DNA from: RYN-230 sp963768945
GTDB taxonomy: Bacteria > Actinomycetota > Actinomycetes > Streptosporangiales > Streptosporangiaceae
Direction of reading: 5' to 3'
Assembly (NCBI GenBank): GCA_963768945.1
Contig: CAVYJW010000005.1
Span: 372,001 to 436,000, forward strand
DNA length: 64,000 nucleotides
The first letter of the stretch is position 1. Every line of letters starts with the position of its first letter. The translations under genes were made by a program, and so were the position numbers. Positions 47,228 to 55,590 of this stretch are shown in pieces. The notes under the pieces were generated by a model, which worked only from the letters and a program-made list of their open reading frames with translations, had not been told where the DNA came from and made no database searches.

Positions 47228-47875
47228 TCACGAATCGAGGCGCAGCGGTTTGGGGCTGCGGCTGAAGATCCTCTGGACCATTGGCTCAAAGAACTCCAGC
47301 GGGCGGTTGCCGTAAGACGGGTCGATCGCATTCTGGTCGTAACGCCGGACGAACGTGTGCGTCCAGGCCGCGTTCGGATGGTCCCGCCAACGGTGCCATG
47401 GGAGTTCCCGGTCCGGCTCGTCGTCATCGGCCGGGACGAACGTCGCGAACGCCTGATGGCGACGCAGCATCCAGTAGTTCTCGTCCGACACATAGCCGCC
47501 GAGCAACTCGGCAGCGAAGGCACCGTGCCGGTCCGGGCAGGCGAGGAAGCCGACGTCGTGCAGCAGCCCGACCACGATGGTCTCCTCGTCGTAGCCATCG
47601 GCATGCAGCATCGTCGCGGCCTGCAGGCAGTGCCGGTAGTTGTTGATCTGGTAGCCGAAGGTCGGCTCGTGCTCCCCGGCGCTGAGCAGCGCCAGGACCG
47701 CAGCGGCCTGGCGCTCGGCGTCATAGATGACGCGCTGCGCCTGGAGCGCGGCATAGTCCGCGCTGGTGAATTGGAACAGGTCGGCCTTCTCTATGTAGTG
47801 CCAGTCCTCCTGGTAGAGCGGGGACCGGCCCACGGGCGCCGGCGGAGTCTGGTTTATCGGCTCGGACGCCGTCAT
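47228..47875 (-). CDS. HD-domain protein, PhnZ/MIOX-type oxygenase candidate
   Basis: A 215-residue HD protein. Candidate metal ligands are H82 (NNYRHCLQAA), H106-D107 (GLLHDVGF), H117 (DRHGAF), H140 (RRHQAF) and D180 (RRYDQNAID). The H-HD-H-H-D set is that of mixed-valent diiron oxygenases such as PhnZ and inositol oxygenase rather than of plain phosphohydrolases. ATG 47875 has GGAGG upstream and overlaps the stop of the preceding gene by one base. Its position between a desulfinase-like and a Rieske gene supports an oxidative role. A phosphohydrolase remains possible. Confidence 0.75.
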   Translation of the reverse strand: MTASEPINQTPPAPVGRSPLYQEDWHYIEKADLFQFTSADYAALQAQRVIYDAERQAAAVLALLSAGEHEPTFGYQINNYRHCLQAATMLHADGYDEETIVVGLLHDVGFLACPDRHGAFAAELLGGYVSDENYWMLRRHQAFATFVPADDDEPDRELPWHRWRDHPNAAWTHTFVRRYDQNAIDPSYGNRPLEFFEPMVQRIFSRSPKPLRLDS

Positions 47876-48981
47876 TATTGGTCCTCCCCCTTCGTGCTGC
47901 CCTGCTCGCGATAGCGGGTCAGGGCGTTGCGCAACGGACCCGGGTCCAGCCACTCTCGCACATCCACCGGGCGCGGGATGAACCCGCGCTCGTAGAGGAA
48001 GTCGCTTCTGTTCTGGAGCGTGTCCAGCAGATCATCGGCGATCTGCGGACGAAGGTCGGCAACCGTCTGGCGCGTGTAGGCAGCCTGCGCCCATTCCTCG
48101 GCCACCCCGACCTCTGCGGCGATGATGCGCCACGCGGAGCTGGCTCGCGCCGCAGCCCAGGCGGATGCCCGCACCAGCCCGTAAATGTAACGGGCCACCA
48201 GGTCCGGGCGCGCCTGTGCCAGCTGGGTGCTCACGGTGAGGATCCGCAAATGGCTGGGCGAGCTGCCATGCTGATCGCCGTTCGTTGCCGACCCGGCCAG
48301 CGGAACAGCATCGATCAGCGCAGCTGTGGCTAGCGCATGCGGCCCCGCCGCATACATGGCGTCTACCTCGCCTCGTACCAGCGCAAGCACCTCGGCGGTG
48401 TAGAGCCGGACATTCTCGCGCGCGGTGTACAGGCTAGCTCCGGAACTCCCGGCCTCGTGGCTAATGAAGTCTTCGTCCCAGGGCACGTCGACCAGCGTGA
48501 CGTCAGCGCCCTGGCAGCCGGCCGCCGCCAGGGCAGTTTGGATGCCGTGCCAGCTGACTGCCCTGGAGAAGTCGATGTGCCGCCCAGGCCGAGCCGGCAG
48601 GGCGATCCTGGCCCCGCGGAGATCGCCGGACTCAGCGAGCCGACTGCCGCGCAGGGCCACGAGCCCCTGGAACTGGTTGACCCTGGCTAGGCCGATAAGG
48701 GCGTTGGCCCCAGTCGTCGAGCTGGCCCATAGCGGCGGAACGACCCCGCCCTCGCGGAACAGGGCGGGGTGGGCGTGAGTGTAGTGGGCATCCCGGAGGG
48801 CTGGTTCCGGGCTTTCGGCCAGCGAGCGAACCGCAATCTGATCTGCCTCGAACTCGTGGTCAAGCCAGCCCTCGGTGATCGCCACGCTCGACGCGGTCGG
48901 GACCGGGCACCGGGTGTACCAGATGCTGGAGACCCTGAGCTTGTCGAGCGGTTGGCTGGCCGTGTCCCTGGTGGAGGTCAT
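47875..48981 (-). CDS. DszB-like sulfinate desulfinase / NMT1-fold protein
   Basis: A 368-residue protein of the periplasmic-binding-protein fold without a signal peptide. It shares with DszB (2'-hydroxybiphenyl-2-sulfinate desulfinase) the active-site neighbourhood: Cys25 in YTRCPVP, His66 in AHYTHAHP and Arg76 in FREGGVVPPL, with the same 10-residue His-Arg spacing as in DszB (H60, R70). The VDAMYAAGPHALA region also aligns. This suggests removal of a sulfinate group. A sulfonate/nitrate-type binding protein is the alternative, but no leader or lipobox exists. ATG 48981 has GGAG 6 nt upstream; the gene is first in the coupled run to the Rieske gene. Confidence 0.6.
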   Translation of the reverse strand: MTSTRDTASQPLDKLRVSSIWYTRCPVPTASSVAITEGWLDHEFEADQIAVRSLAESPEPALRDAHYTHAHPALFREGGVVPPLWASSTTGANALIGLARVNQFQGLVALRGSRLAESGDLRGARIALPARPGRHIDFSRAVSWHGIQTALAAAGCQGADVTLVDVPWDEDFISHEAGSSGASLYTARENVRLYTAEVLALVRGEVDAMYAAGPHALATAALIDAVPLAGSATNGDQHGSSPSHLRILTVSTQLAQARPDLVARYIYGLVRASAWAAARASSAWRIIAAEVGVAEEWAQAAYTRQTVADLRPQIADDLLDTLQNRSDFLYERGFIPRPVDVREWLDPGPLRNALTRYREQGSTKGEDQ

Positions 48982-49452
48982 GGCGATCTCCGCGGCTGGT
49001 GGTGAGAAGCTCGGCGCACTGTACTCGTCTTCCTGAGTTATGCGGCAGTGATGTTGCAGGTCCAGGTGTGGTCATCGATATATCTGAGTGTAGTGTGACA
49101 CGGCCTGATCGCCGATTATCGGGCCATGAGGAACTCGCGGCACAGATCAGCAGGCATATCGGCGGCGGCGTGCTCGGTCTTGGTCCAATACCGGGGACAC
49201 AGCGAGCGGCGGGTGGTGTACCGGCGGTGTAGTAGCCGCAGCGGGCGTACCAGATGATGCGTACAGGAACCGGCATCCTCTGAGTCGCTTGATCGGGCGG
49301 GGAGATGGCGAGAGTGGACCTCCATCTCCGCCAAGCCCTTTCCGCCGGAAACGGCTAGCACGCTCGTTACGGTGGGGTCTCCACGAGAGGGCACCGTCGT
49401 CACGCCGTTGCACCTGGCGTTCTTTCGCGCACGGCTCGGGATGTCGGCTCGT
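48982..49452. other. Gap upstream of the desulfinase-like gene
   Basis: 471 bp that should hold the promoter of the desulfinase-to-ferredoxin operon. The sequence around 49070-49100 is AT-richer (TATATCTGAGTGTAG). No gene is supported; the short frames lack ribosome sites. Confidence 0.5.
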
Positions 49453-50649
49453 CTACGTGGCCAGAAAGCGGGCGGGCCCCAGAAAGGCGACTGGCTCGGG
49501 TGTCTCCCCTGTCACTGCAAGATCTGCCGCCACCTTGCCGAACAGCGGCGCGAGCTTGAAGCCGTGGCCGGAGAGTCCGGCGACAATTACGAGGCTCGGA
49601 TGATCTGGGTGCAGACCGACGAGGCCATGGCCGTCGGGCGTGAAGCCGTCGGCGAACATCGACACCCGCACGGGGTCGGGCACGAGCCCCGGCAGGTACT
49701 CGCGCACGATCTCCCTCAATCGCTCAAGGACGTCGTAAGGCATGACCGGATCCAGATGATCCGGGTCGACGATGCCTGGCAGTTCGAACTGCACGAAGGA
49801 GACTTTCACCGAGCGACCGTCGATGACGGGTGCTCCGTAGACGAAGAGGTCGTCAACGGTGCGGCCGAACGCGGGGAATAGCTTCGAGGAAAAGCTGGCC
49901 GGGTCGAGAGCCGGGAACCAGGTCAGGGAGAGCCGCCGCGGCTGAACGACGCCGTTAAGTTCGGGAAGCAGCCGACTCGTCCAGGAGCCCACGGTTACCA
50001 CGGCTCTGCGGAAGCGCCACTGCCGCGACGCCGTGGGAACCGTCACACCGTCGGGGTCGGGATCGATGCACTCGACCAGAGTGTGGCGGAGCACCCGAGC
50101 GCCGAGCGACTCAGCGAGCCTGGTCGCCCTCACAATGGAGTACTCGGGCCTGAGCGTGCCCCCGAGAGGGTCGAGCAGGGCGACGTCATCGTCGCCAAAC
50201 TGGTGCTGGGGGAAGCGGTCGCGGGCCAACTTCGCAGCCAGCACCTCGTGGCTGAGCCCGTGCTCGGCGAGGCTGGCTACCGAGCTCGCAAAGCCTTCGT
50301 CATCGCTCTTCGCGATCTCGAGGTAGCCGCAGCGGTCGAGGAGCTCGGCGGAAGCTGCTTCTTCGAGCTGGCCCCACGCGTCCCTAGCGGCGAGCAGCAG
50401 CGGCACATAGTTGGTTCCCTCGTGGTATGCGATCCGGAAAACTCGGCTCTCGCCACCGGCGGCGGCCCGGTCATGGCCGGGCGTGAATTGCTCGAAACCG
50501 AGCACAGAGACCCCTCGCCTCGCCAATTGCCAGAGCGCCATGGAACCGACGCTCCCGATGCCGATCACCGCAACCTCGGCGTCGAATCCGCCGTCGAAGA
50601 TCGGTACCTTGCTTCCTGCATCGGGACGTCCAGAAGCCAACGCCATCAT
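49453..50649 (-). CDS. FAD-dependent amine oxidase, MTOX/sarcosine oxidase family
   Basis: A 398-residue DAO-fold flavoenzyme. The dinucleotide motif is AVIGIGSVGSMALWQLARRG, followed by GESRVFRIAYHEG, the FAD-contact region of N-methyltryptophan/monomeric sarcosine oxidases. In those enzymes FAD is covalently held by a Cys before the Tyr-Thr-x-Thr-Pro-Asp segment; here the equivalent reads VSMFADGFTPDGHG with Ser in place of Cys, so FAD is probably non-covalent. It would oxidise an N-methyl or primary amine. It lies upstream of, and in the same direction as, the island's oxygenase genes. Confidence 0.85.
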   Translation of the reverse strand: MMALASGRPDAGSKVPIFDGGFDAEVAVIGIGSVGSMALWQLARRGVSVLGFEQFTPGHDRAAAGGESRVFRIAYHEGTNYVPLLLAARDAWGQLEEAASAELLDRCGYLEIAKSDDEGFASSVASLAEHGLSHEVLAAKLARDRFPQHQFGDDDVALLDPLGGTLRPEYSIVRATRLAESLGARVLRHTLVECIDPDPDGVTVPTASRQWRFRRAVVTVGSWTSRLLPELNGVVQPRRLSLTWFPALDPASFSSKLFPAFGRTVDDLFVYGAPVIDGRSVKVSFVQFELPGIVDPDHLDPVMPYDVLERLREIVREYLPGLVPDPVRVSMFADGFTPDGHGLVGLHPDHPSLVIVAGLSGHGFKLAPLFGKVAADLAVTGETPEPVAFLGPARFLAT

Positions 50650-51142
50650 CTCCCCAGTTCACGAGCACAACACGGAAATGGCTGTCCAGAACGGCGGCTA
50701 TTCGCGCCCGGCGCCCCGATCTAGTGCCGGAAAGAATCAGCGCCTTCAGCCCGAGCACGGCCGCCCCGGCCGGGGGTCCGAACGCGGACAGGGCCAGCGC
50801 CCCAACGGCTCCCGGCGATGGCCCCAAACGATCTCTATAGAGATCAACATCGCTCTGACCTGTGAGACTAAGAGGACCTGCGGGACTCCTCTGTTGTGCC
50901 CCTTGCGGGCCTCCACCCGTCCCGCGAAGAGTGCGAGTGGGTCCCGCGCCTGCAGGATAGCCGCAGGGCCCTGTGCGTGCTCCCATTTGATCAAGGACAG
51001 CACCATGCCTGGCGACCGCCTTGATCAGCTGACCGGGCCAGCAACGTCACCGGACCCGCCGCACAGTCCTCGGCTCGCTGGGTAGCCCTGGCTACAGCGA
51101 GCCATCGATGAGGTGGGCAATCGACGGCTCGGGTGTTACTTC
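50650..51142. other. Intergenic region between divergent island modules
   Basis: 493 bp between the amine oxidase and the QueC-like operon. No supported gene; the right end carries the operon promoter described separately. Confidence 0.5.
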
Positions 51143-51190
51143 TTTACATCCAACGTCACAGATGTATGCTTGACTCGTTGACACTGTCAA
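51143..51190 (+). promoter_or_regulatory. Promoter and palindromic operator of the QueC-like operon
   Basis: TTTACA (51143-51148) and TATGCT (51165-51170) are 16 nt apart, a sigma-70-like pair. TTGACACTGTCAA (51178-51190), a perfect odd-length palindrome, lies just downstream over the expected transcription start and 14 bp before the first ATG. It is a good candidate operator for the XRE-ImmA protein of the operon. Confidence 0.55.
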
Positions 51191-51204
51191 GGCGGGAGGT
51201 TGCC

Positions 51205-51790
51205 ATGCCTGACGATGACCGATTCCCCCGATACCTCTCGCCGGCGTGGCGAAAGGTGCTTCGCTGCCTGCAAGGGCACGATCCGGCCGATCGCGTTGGT
51301 GACGCCGTCACGAAGGCGCTTGCCGCCACGATCAGGACCATTCACGGGATCCCGTCGCTGCCAAGCCTCGCCGAGAAGATGCGCGAGGCTGCATCGAGGG
51401 GAGACTCGGTTCACTTCGACCCCCGGCAGGTCGCGAGCATGTGCCAACGAAAATCGCCGAGCGGGCGGCCGCGACTCTGGCCATGACCATGCAGCGCGAG
51501 CTTGCCCTCGTCTCACCTGCCGACGCGACCCGCTGCTCGCCCGACGAGTAGTCAAGGACCTCGCCTACCACTACGGATTCGACCGGATGGTCCAGGCGTT
51601 GCCGCAAGAGTCCTACGGGTATGGCGATCTTCGAGCGGTGATGACCGCCGCGCTGGCCGGAGACCCGATGGCCAAGCTAGCCGCCGGATTTGCCTCTCGA
51701 CCGACAGGTGAAGGACTGCGGGCGCCGGCGAGGCGAGGGCAAAGGCGGGCGCTGGCAGATCTGCTCGACACGGACCTGGAGTCGCTATGA
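51205..51790 (+). pseudogene. Unknown protein, first gene of QueC-like operon (two frameshifts)
   Basis: From ATG 51205 (GGGAGG at 51194-51199) the frame reads MPDDDRFPRYLSPAWRKVLR and continues to about 51432. The helical sequence then passes into a second frame (VPTKIAERAAATLAMTMQREL) and, near 51520, into a third (DPLLARRVVKDLAYHYGFDR) ending at TGA 51790. Joined, it would be about 195 residues, mostly helical and charged, with no recognised domain. Its stop overlaps the ATG of the QueC-like gene, so it was part of the same operon. Either the gene is damaged or the sequence has errors here. Confidence 0.6.
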
Positions 51791-53145
51791 CGTCGGCAGA
51801 TGACGAAGATCACACCGCTATGTACCGCTCAGGCTGGTTCCGGTTTCCTGGGAGTGAGCGGCGCCCTCTCCGGCTGGGTTACGAGGCTCAACTGGACGGC
51901 CGTGCAGTAATTGGCCGACTTTCACGTGATCTTCCGCCCGTGGCGGCGGACCTGCTGGAGCTCGCGGCCATGGTTCATGCTGCTGACCGGCTAGCGCCAC
52001 GTCCTAGCGAGCGCGAACGCTCGGACGGATCTGGCTGGGGACGGCAACTCTGGCTGCAGGTCCCTGTCCGTAATCCAAGTCTGTGGAACTCAGTTACCGA
52101 GCAGCTGACTGGCCTCCTGGGATGGCTCACGGACGATGTGTGGACCATCGAATTTTCTCAGCTCGCCCATGACGCCGGGCCGCTCGACAATCGGCAGGGG
52201 TTCCTTTTCAATACCGTTCCGCGCGGCTCGCCTCTCGCCTTGTTCTCTGGCGGCCTTGATTCCGCTCTTGGTCTCGCCCAGGATCTGAGGAGTTCCGGCG
52301 CGGTCGCCGTCAGTGTGCATACCAACAACCGAATGAAGGCAGCCCAGCGTCGGGTTGTCCGCGCTCTCGACGGTGGCACAAGCACCTCGTGCGTGCAGCT
52401 CCAGTACCGCGTATCGCTGCGGGAGCCTGAGCGCGAGAACAGCCAGCGGACCAGGGGCCTGCTATTCCTGGCGACGGGCATTGCCACGGCATGGACACTC
52501 GGCCAGGACCGGCTGCGCGTATACGAGAACGGGATCGGGGCGATCAACCTGCCTTACCTGCGATCACAGGAAGGGTCGCAAGCAACGAGATCGATGCATC
52601 CGCGGACGCTGCGAATGGCCGAGGGCCTTGCGTCGGCGGTCAGCGGCCGATCGTTCCAGGTCGAGGCACCGTATCTGCTCTTGACCAAAGCGGAGGCAGT
52701 CCGCGCGGTCCCGGAGATCGACGCTTCAATCATTGCTGCTGCGGTCTCGTGCGACACTGCCTTCGCGGCGAGGGTGCCCGGTGCTGCGCAGTGCGGTACC
52801 TGCACATCGTGTCTGCTACGACGCCAGGCCCTCATCGCGGGAGGACGTAGCGACGCCGACGAGGTGACCCGGTACCGAACTCGCTCGCCTGCTGGCACGA
52901 GCTCCCTGGCCGCGATGACCTGGCAGCTCGAACGCCTTCGCGACTGCCTCAATACGGCGGATCAGTGGCAGGGCATAGTGTCAGAGTTTCCGCCCATTAT
53001 GGATGTCGAACGTATTGCCCCAGCTCAGCTGACCAGGCTCTACGGTGCGTACGTCCGGGAGTGGGGAGTATTGGATCTTGCTTCGTTCGGGCTCAGAGGC
53101 GACAGATCGGCGGCGTTATGCGAGACGAAGAGCGACCAGAGGTAG
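51787..53145 (+). CDS. QueC-like PP-loop ATPase
   Basis: A 452-residue protein with a roughly 145-residue N-terminal extension followed by a QueC-like domain. The PP-loop SGGLDS is at residues 154-159. The zinc-type cysteines are C322, C336, C339 and C342 (SCDTAF ... QCGTCTSC), spaced as in 7-cyano-7-deazaguanine synthase. No other queuosine/preQ0 genes are nearby, so a role in making preQ0 for tRNA is unlikely. QueC-like proteins occur in the Qat and type IV CBASS anti-phage systems, and the protease/PIN neighbours fit a defence or toxin-antitoxin role. It starts within the stop of the previous gene (ATGA). Confidence 0.83.
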   Translation: MTSADDEDHTAMYRSGWFRFPGSERRPLRLGYEAQLDGRAVIGRLSRDLPPVAADLLELAAMVHAADRLAPRPSERERSDGSGWGRQLWLQVPVRNPSLWNSVTEQLTGLLGWLTDDVWTIEFSQLAHDAGPLDNRQGFLFNTVPRGSPLALFSGGLDSALGLAQDLRSSGAVAVSVHTNNRMKAAQRRVVRALDGGTSTSCVQLQYRVSLREPERENSQRTRGLLFLATGIATAWTLGQDRLRVYENGIGAINLPYLRSQEGSQATRSMHPRTLRMAEGLASAVSGRSFQVEAPYLLLTKAEAVRAVPEIDASIIAAAVSCDTAFAARVPGAAQCGTCTSCLLRRQALIAGGRSDADEVTRYRTRSPAGTSSLAAMTWQLERLRDCLNTADQWQGIVSEFPPIMDVERIAPAQLTRLYGAYVREWGVLDLASFGLRGDRSAALCETKSDQR

Positions 53146-54330
53146 AAACCGGCGGCGGTCCGCTTGGTTCCCGGCTGCGCGCTGCCAGGGAGGCACGCGG
53201 GCTGACCCAGGCTCAGGCCGCCGTGGAGCTAAAAGTAAGCCGACCCTTGCTCATCGCCATGGAGAAGGGTAGCCGCGAGGTCCAGCCCGCCGAGCTGGTC
53301 AGTTTGGCCAGGCTTTATGACCGGCCGGTCAGCGAGCTGCTGCGACCGACGGCACCGCCAGTAGCTATCGGGGCCCGGTTCCGCGCTGCCCTTGCCTCGG
53401 CACCTGAGACGGACGACCTGCCGCAGCTGATCGCGCGCCTGGAGGAACTCGCGGATAACTATCTCGACTTGCTGCGCCGTGCCGGGGCCGGACCGCCCGG
53501 ACAGTATCCGCCGGTCCGGCGGATCGATCATCTCGAACCTGCTCAGGCAGCGGAGGACCTGGCAACAGAGGAGCGCAACCGGCTGGGTATCGGCGATGGT
53601 CCTATCCAGCGGCTTCGTGAGATTCTTGAGGTCGATGCGGGACTTCGGATCTTCATCGAGCCCTTGCCTTCCAGGGTGGCCGGTCTCTTTGTCTATGTAG
53701 AGCCGCTGGGCGGCTGCGTTGCCCTGAATGCTCGTCATCCGGCCGAGCGCCGTCGCTGGACCCTGGCCCACGAGTACGCGCACTTCCTGGTCTCGCGTGA
53801 GCGGGCCGAGGTCACGCTCGTCGGTCACCGGCGTCAGCCGCCGGAAACCGAGCGATTCGCGGATGCGTTCGCGGCTAACTTCCTCATGCCTCGCACTGGG
53901 CTGCTTCGCCGCTTCAATGAGCTGAAGCGAAGCAGAGAAGGTCAGGTCACGGCGGCGGCGCTCGTCCAGCTGGCCCATGCCTACCAGGTCTCGGTCCAGG
54001 CCCTCACGCTCCGGCTGGAAGATTTGCCGACTAGTTCGCCCAGGAACCTGGGAGAGGCTACGGGATAACAACTTCCAGCCGCGAGCTGCCGCGCAGCTGC
54101 TGGGCCTGAAGGCCGGCGAAGAGCAGGCAGCCGATTCGCTGCCGTTTCATTACCGAATCCTGGCCACCCAGCTCTATGCCGATGGAGAGATCACCGAGTC
54201 TCAGCTTGCCCGGTATCTCAGCACGGACATCGTCGGGGCGCGACGGGTCTACCAGCGGCTGACCGAGACTCGCGACGTGTCAGACGACGGGGCATCTCAG
54301 ATCGTCGATCTGGCCGAGGCGCTGGGGTGA
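53118..54330 (+). pseudogene. XRE HTH plus ImmA/IrrE metalloprotease, one frameshift
   Basis: ATG 53118 lies 28 nt inside the QueC-like gene. Residues 17-75 form an XRE helix-turn-helix (LTQAQAAVELKVSRPLLIAMEKG). The ImmA/IrrE protease domain follows with the zinc motif HEYAH (H218, E219, H222) and FADAFAANFLMPRTGLL. Near 54027 the frame breaks (TAA at 54066-54068); the family-typical RPGTWERLRDNNFQPRAAAQ continues in another frame to 54330. ImmA/IrrE proteins cleave repressors or antitoxins; with an HTH they often both repress and activate their operon. The catalytic part is in the intact first frame. Confidence 0.8.
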
Positions 54331-54334
54331 CAAA

Positions 54335-54877
54335 ATGCCGCGCCACAAACTCCTTCTCGACGCATGTGTAGCCATCAACCTTGCCGCGGCCAGCAGGCTG
54401 AACGAGATCGCCGACGCGCTGCAAGTGACCTTCATCATCGCCACGCAGGCCGCTTCCGAGGCTGGATATCTTCGCGACATCGTCAAGGGCACGACCGTGC
54501 TGACGCCTATCAACCTTGATCAATTCGCATCGAGTGAGACCCTGGAGATCCGCGAGCTCGCACCCTCGGAACTGACGCTGTACTTGGAGCTCGCGTCGAT
54601 CGTGGACGATGGTGAGGCCGCCACGATCGCGCTGGCCATTCATCAGCGTTTCGACCTAGCCACCGACGACCGCCGAGCGCGCCGACTCTGTACGGAGCGA
54701 CGCCTGGCCGAGCCCGAGCGGACCGTGGCGTTGCTGCATGCATATGCGGAGGCCGCGCGGCTGAACAACGATGAACTCCGACAGATGCTCATCCGGGTAC
54801 GTGACCGGGCGAGCTTCCTGCCCACTCGCTCCGACCCTCATCTAAAGTGGTGGAACGACCATATCGGTGACGCCTAA
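54335..54877 (+). CDS. PIN-like nuclease-domain protein
   Basis: A 180-residue protein with a PIN-type acidic pattern: LLLDACVAINLAAASRL (D8) at the N-terminus, VDDGEAATIALAIHQ in the middle and DLATDDRRARRLC before the end. It resembles DUF3368/DUF4411-type PIN proteins that pair with XRE-ImmA/IrrE proteins. It starts 4 nt after the restored protease frame. It is a likely effector RNase of the operon, with the protease protein as partner. Confidence 0.75.
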   Translation: MPRHKLLLDACVAINLAAASRLNEIADALQVTFIIATQAASEAGYLRDIVKGTTVLTPINLDQFASSETLEIRELAPSELTLYLELASIVDDGEAATIALAIHQRFDLATDDRRARRLCTERRLAEPERTVALLHAYAEAARLNNDELRQMLIRVRDRASFLPTRSDPHLKWWNDHIGDA

Positions 54878-54934
54878 GCGCTCGTTACGGGAGAACAAAT
54901 AGCCTAGCGCGATGAATCTCATTTAATCCAGGCT

Positions 54935-54946
54935 GGAGCTAAGGGT
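54935..54946 (-). repeat. 12-bp tRNA-Ala 3'-end match inside the island
   Basis: TGGAGCTAAGGG, identical to 57132-57143 and 37092-37103 and in the same orientation, just after the PIN gene. It may be an eroded attachment site marking an internal junction between two accreted elements, or a chance match. Confidence 0.4.
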
Positions 54947-55029
54947 TTCTGATAGTGCGACCTTATATAGAGAGCAGTGGCGCTTAGAGGTTGCTCCGAC
55001 AGGCCGCCACAAAGGCTATTCTGGCGTGG

Positions 55030-55260
55030 TCAAGTCTGCTTTTTCCTGAAACCGCGATCTAGGATACGGGCCGGTATCTCATTCTGCTGGCAGAGGGACA
55101 GGAGACCACTGCCGTCGATTAGATTGAGTGGCTTGCCGCCGGCGAACTTGTAACTTTCTGGACCGTAGCCGGAGGTGGTGATCATGATTCCCTTGGTGGC
55201 GCCCTCGTGTTGCACCGTGCCCCAGAGGTCGCGTACATGCGTGGGCTGAACCCAGCTAGC
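55030..55260 (-). pseudogene. C-terminal fragment of an Mrr-type restriction endonuclease
   Basis: The frame from about 55260 reads ASWVQPTHVRDLWGTVQHEG, then ATKGIMITTSGYGPESYKFA and GGKPLNLIDGSGLLSLCQQN. This is the end of the Mrr-like nuclease fold, with the AxxGxxxTTxxY core and the ELIDGxxL box. The N-terminal part with the catalytic D-ExK is missing. It is a remnant between the QueC-like operon and the excisionase gene. Confidence 0.7.
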
Positions 55261-55316
55261 GAGGGGTCACGTCAGCGGGAACCAGGTCACTTCAGGTCAG
55301 CTTAGGTGTGATGACA

Positions 55317-55590
55317 ATGGCAGGTCAGCTCCACACTCCGGCCGAGGCAGCCGGAATACTCAGGGTGCGCGAATCCTGGCTCAAGACCAAAGCCGCCGCC
55401 CGCGTCATCCCGTGCACGTTCATCGGTAAGCACCTGCGGTTCAGCGACGACGATATCGCCGCGATCATGCAGGCCGGGGCCCGCCAGCCGGTCGTCTCCC
55501 GCGATGCCCAGGCCCCGCCCCGGGTCCGCCTGACCAGCGAAGCCGCTACCGGGAGAGCACATGGCGTATGCGGAGAAGCGCGGGAAGGGC
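55317..55590 (+). CDS. xis: Excisionase-like HTH protein
   Basis: From ATG 55317 (AGGTG 8 nt upstream) the product begins AGQLHTPAEAAGILRVRESW and has the MerR/Xis-type wHTH ending KHLRFSDDDIAAIMQAG, the usual length and position of an excisionase before a tyrosine integrase. Its own stop is not visible because a one-base deletion near 55590 fuses its frame to the integrase frame, so the true 3' end is unknown. Confidence 0.6.

Noticed and set aside
49116..49403. Minus-strand frames that looked like a transposase C-terminus
   Set aside because: No DDE residue, inverted repeat or target duplication could be found, and the similarity was only compositional.
51787..53145. Housekeeping queC for preQ0/queuosine synthesis
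   Set aside because: No queD, queE, folE or tgt neighbours, a large extra N-terminal domain, and island location with protease and PIN genes argue against it.
55030..55215. Possible independent small gene (61 codons)
   Set aside because: The in-frame sequence continues upstream with restriction endonuclease character, so it is a truncated Mrr-type fragment rather than a small gene.
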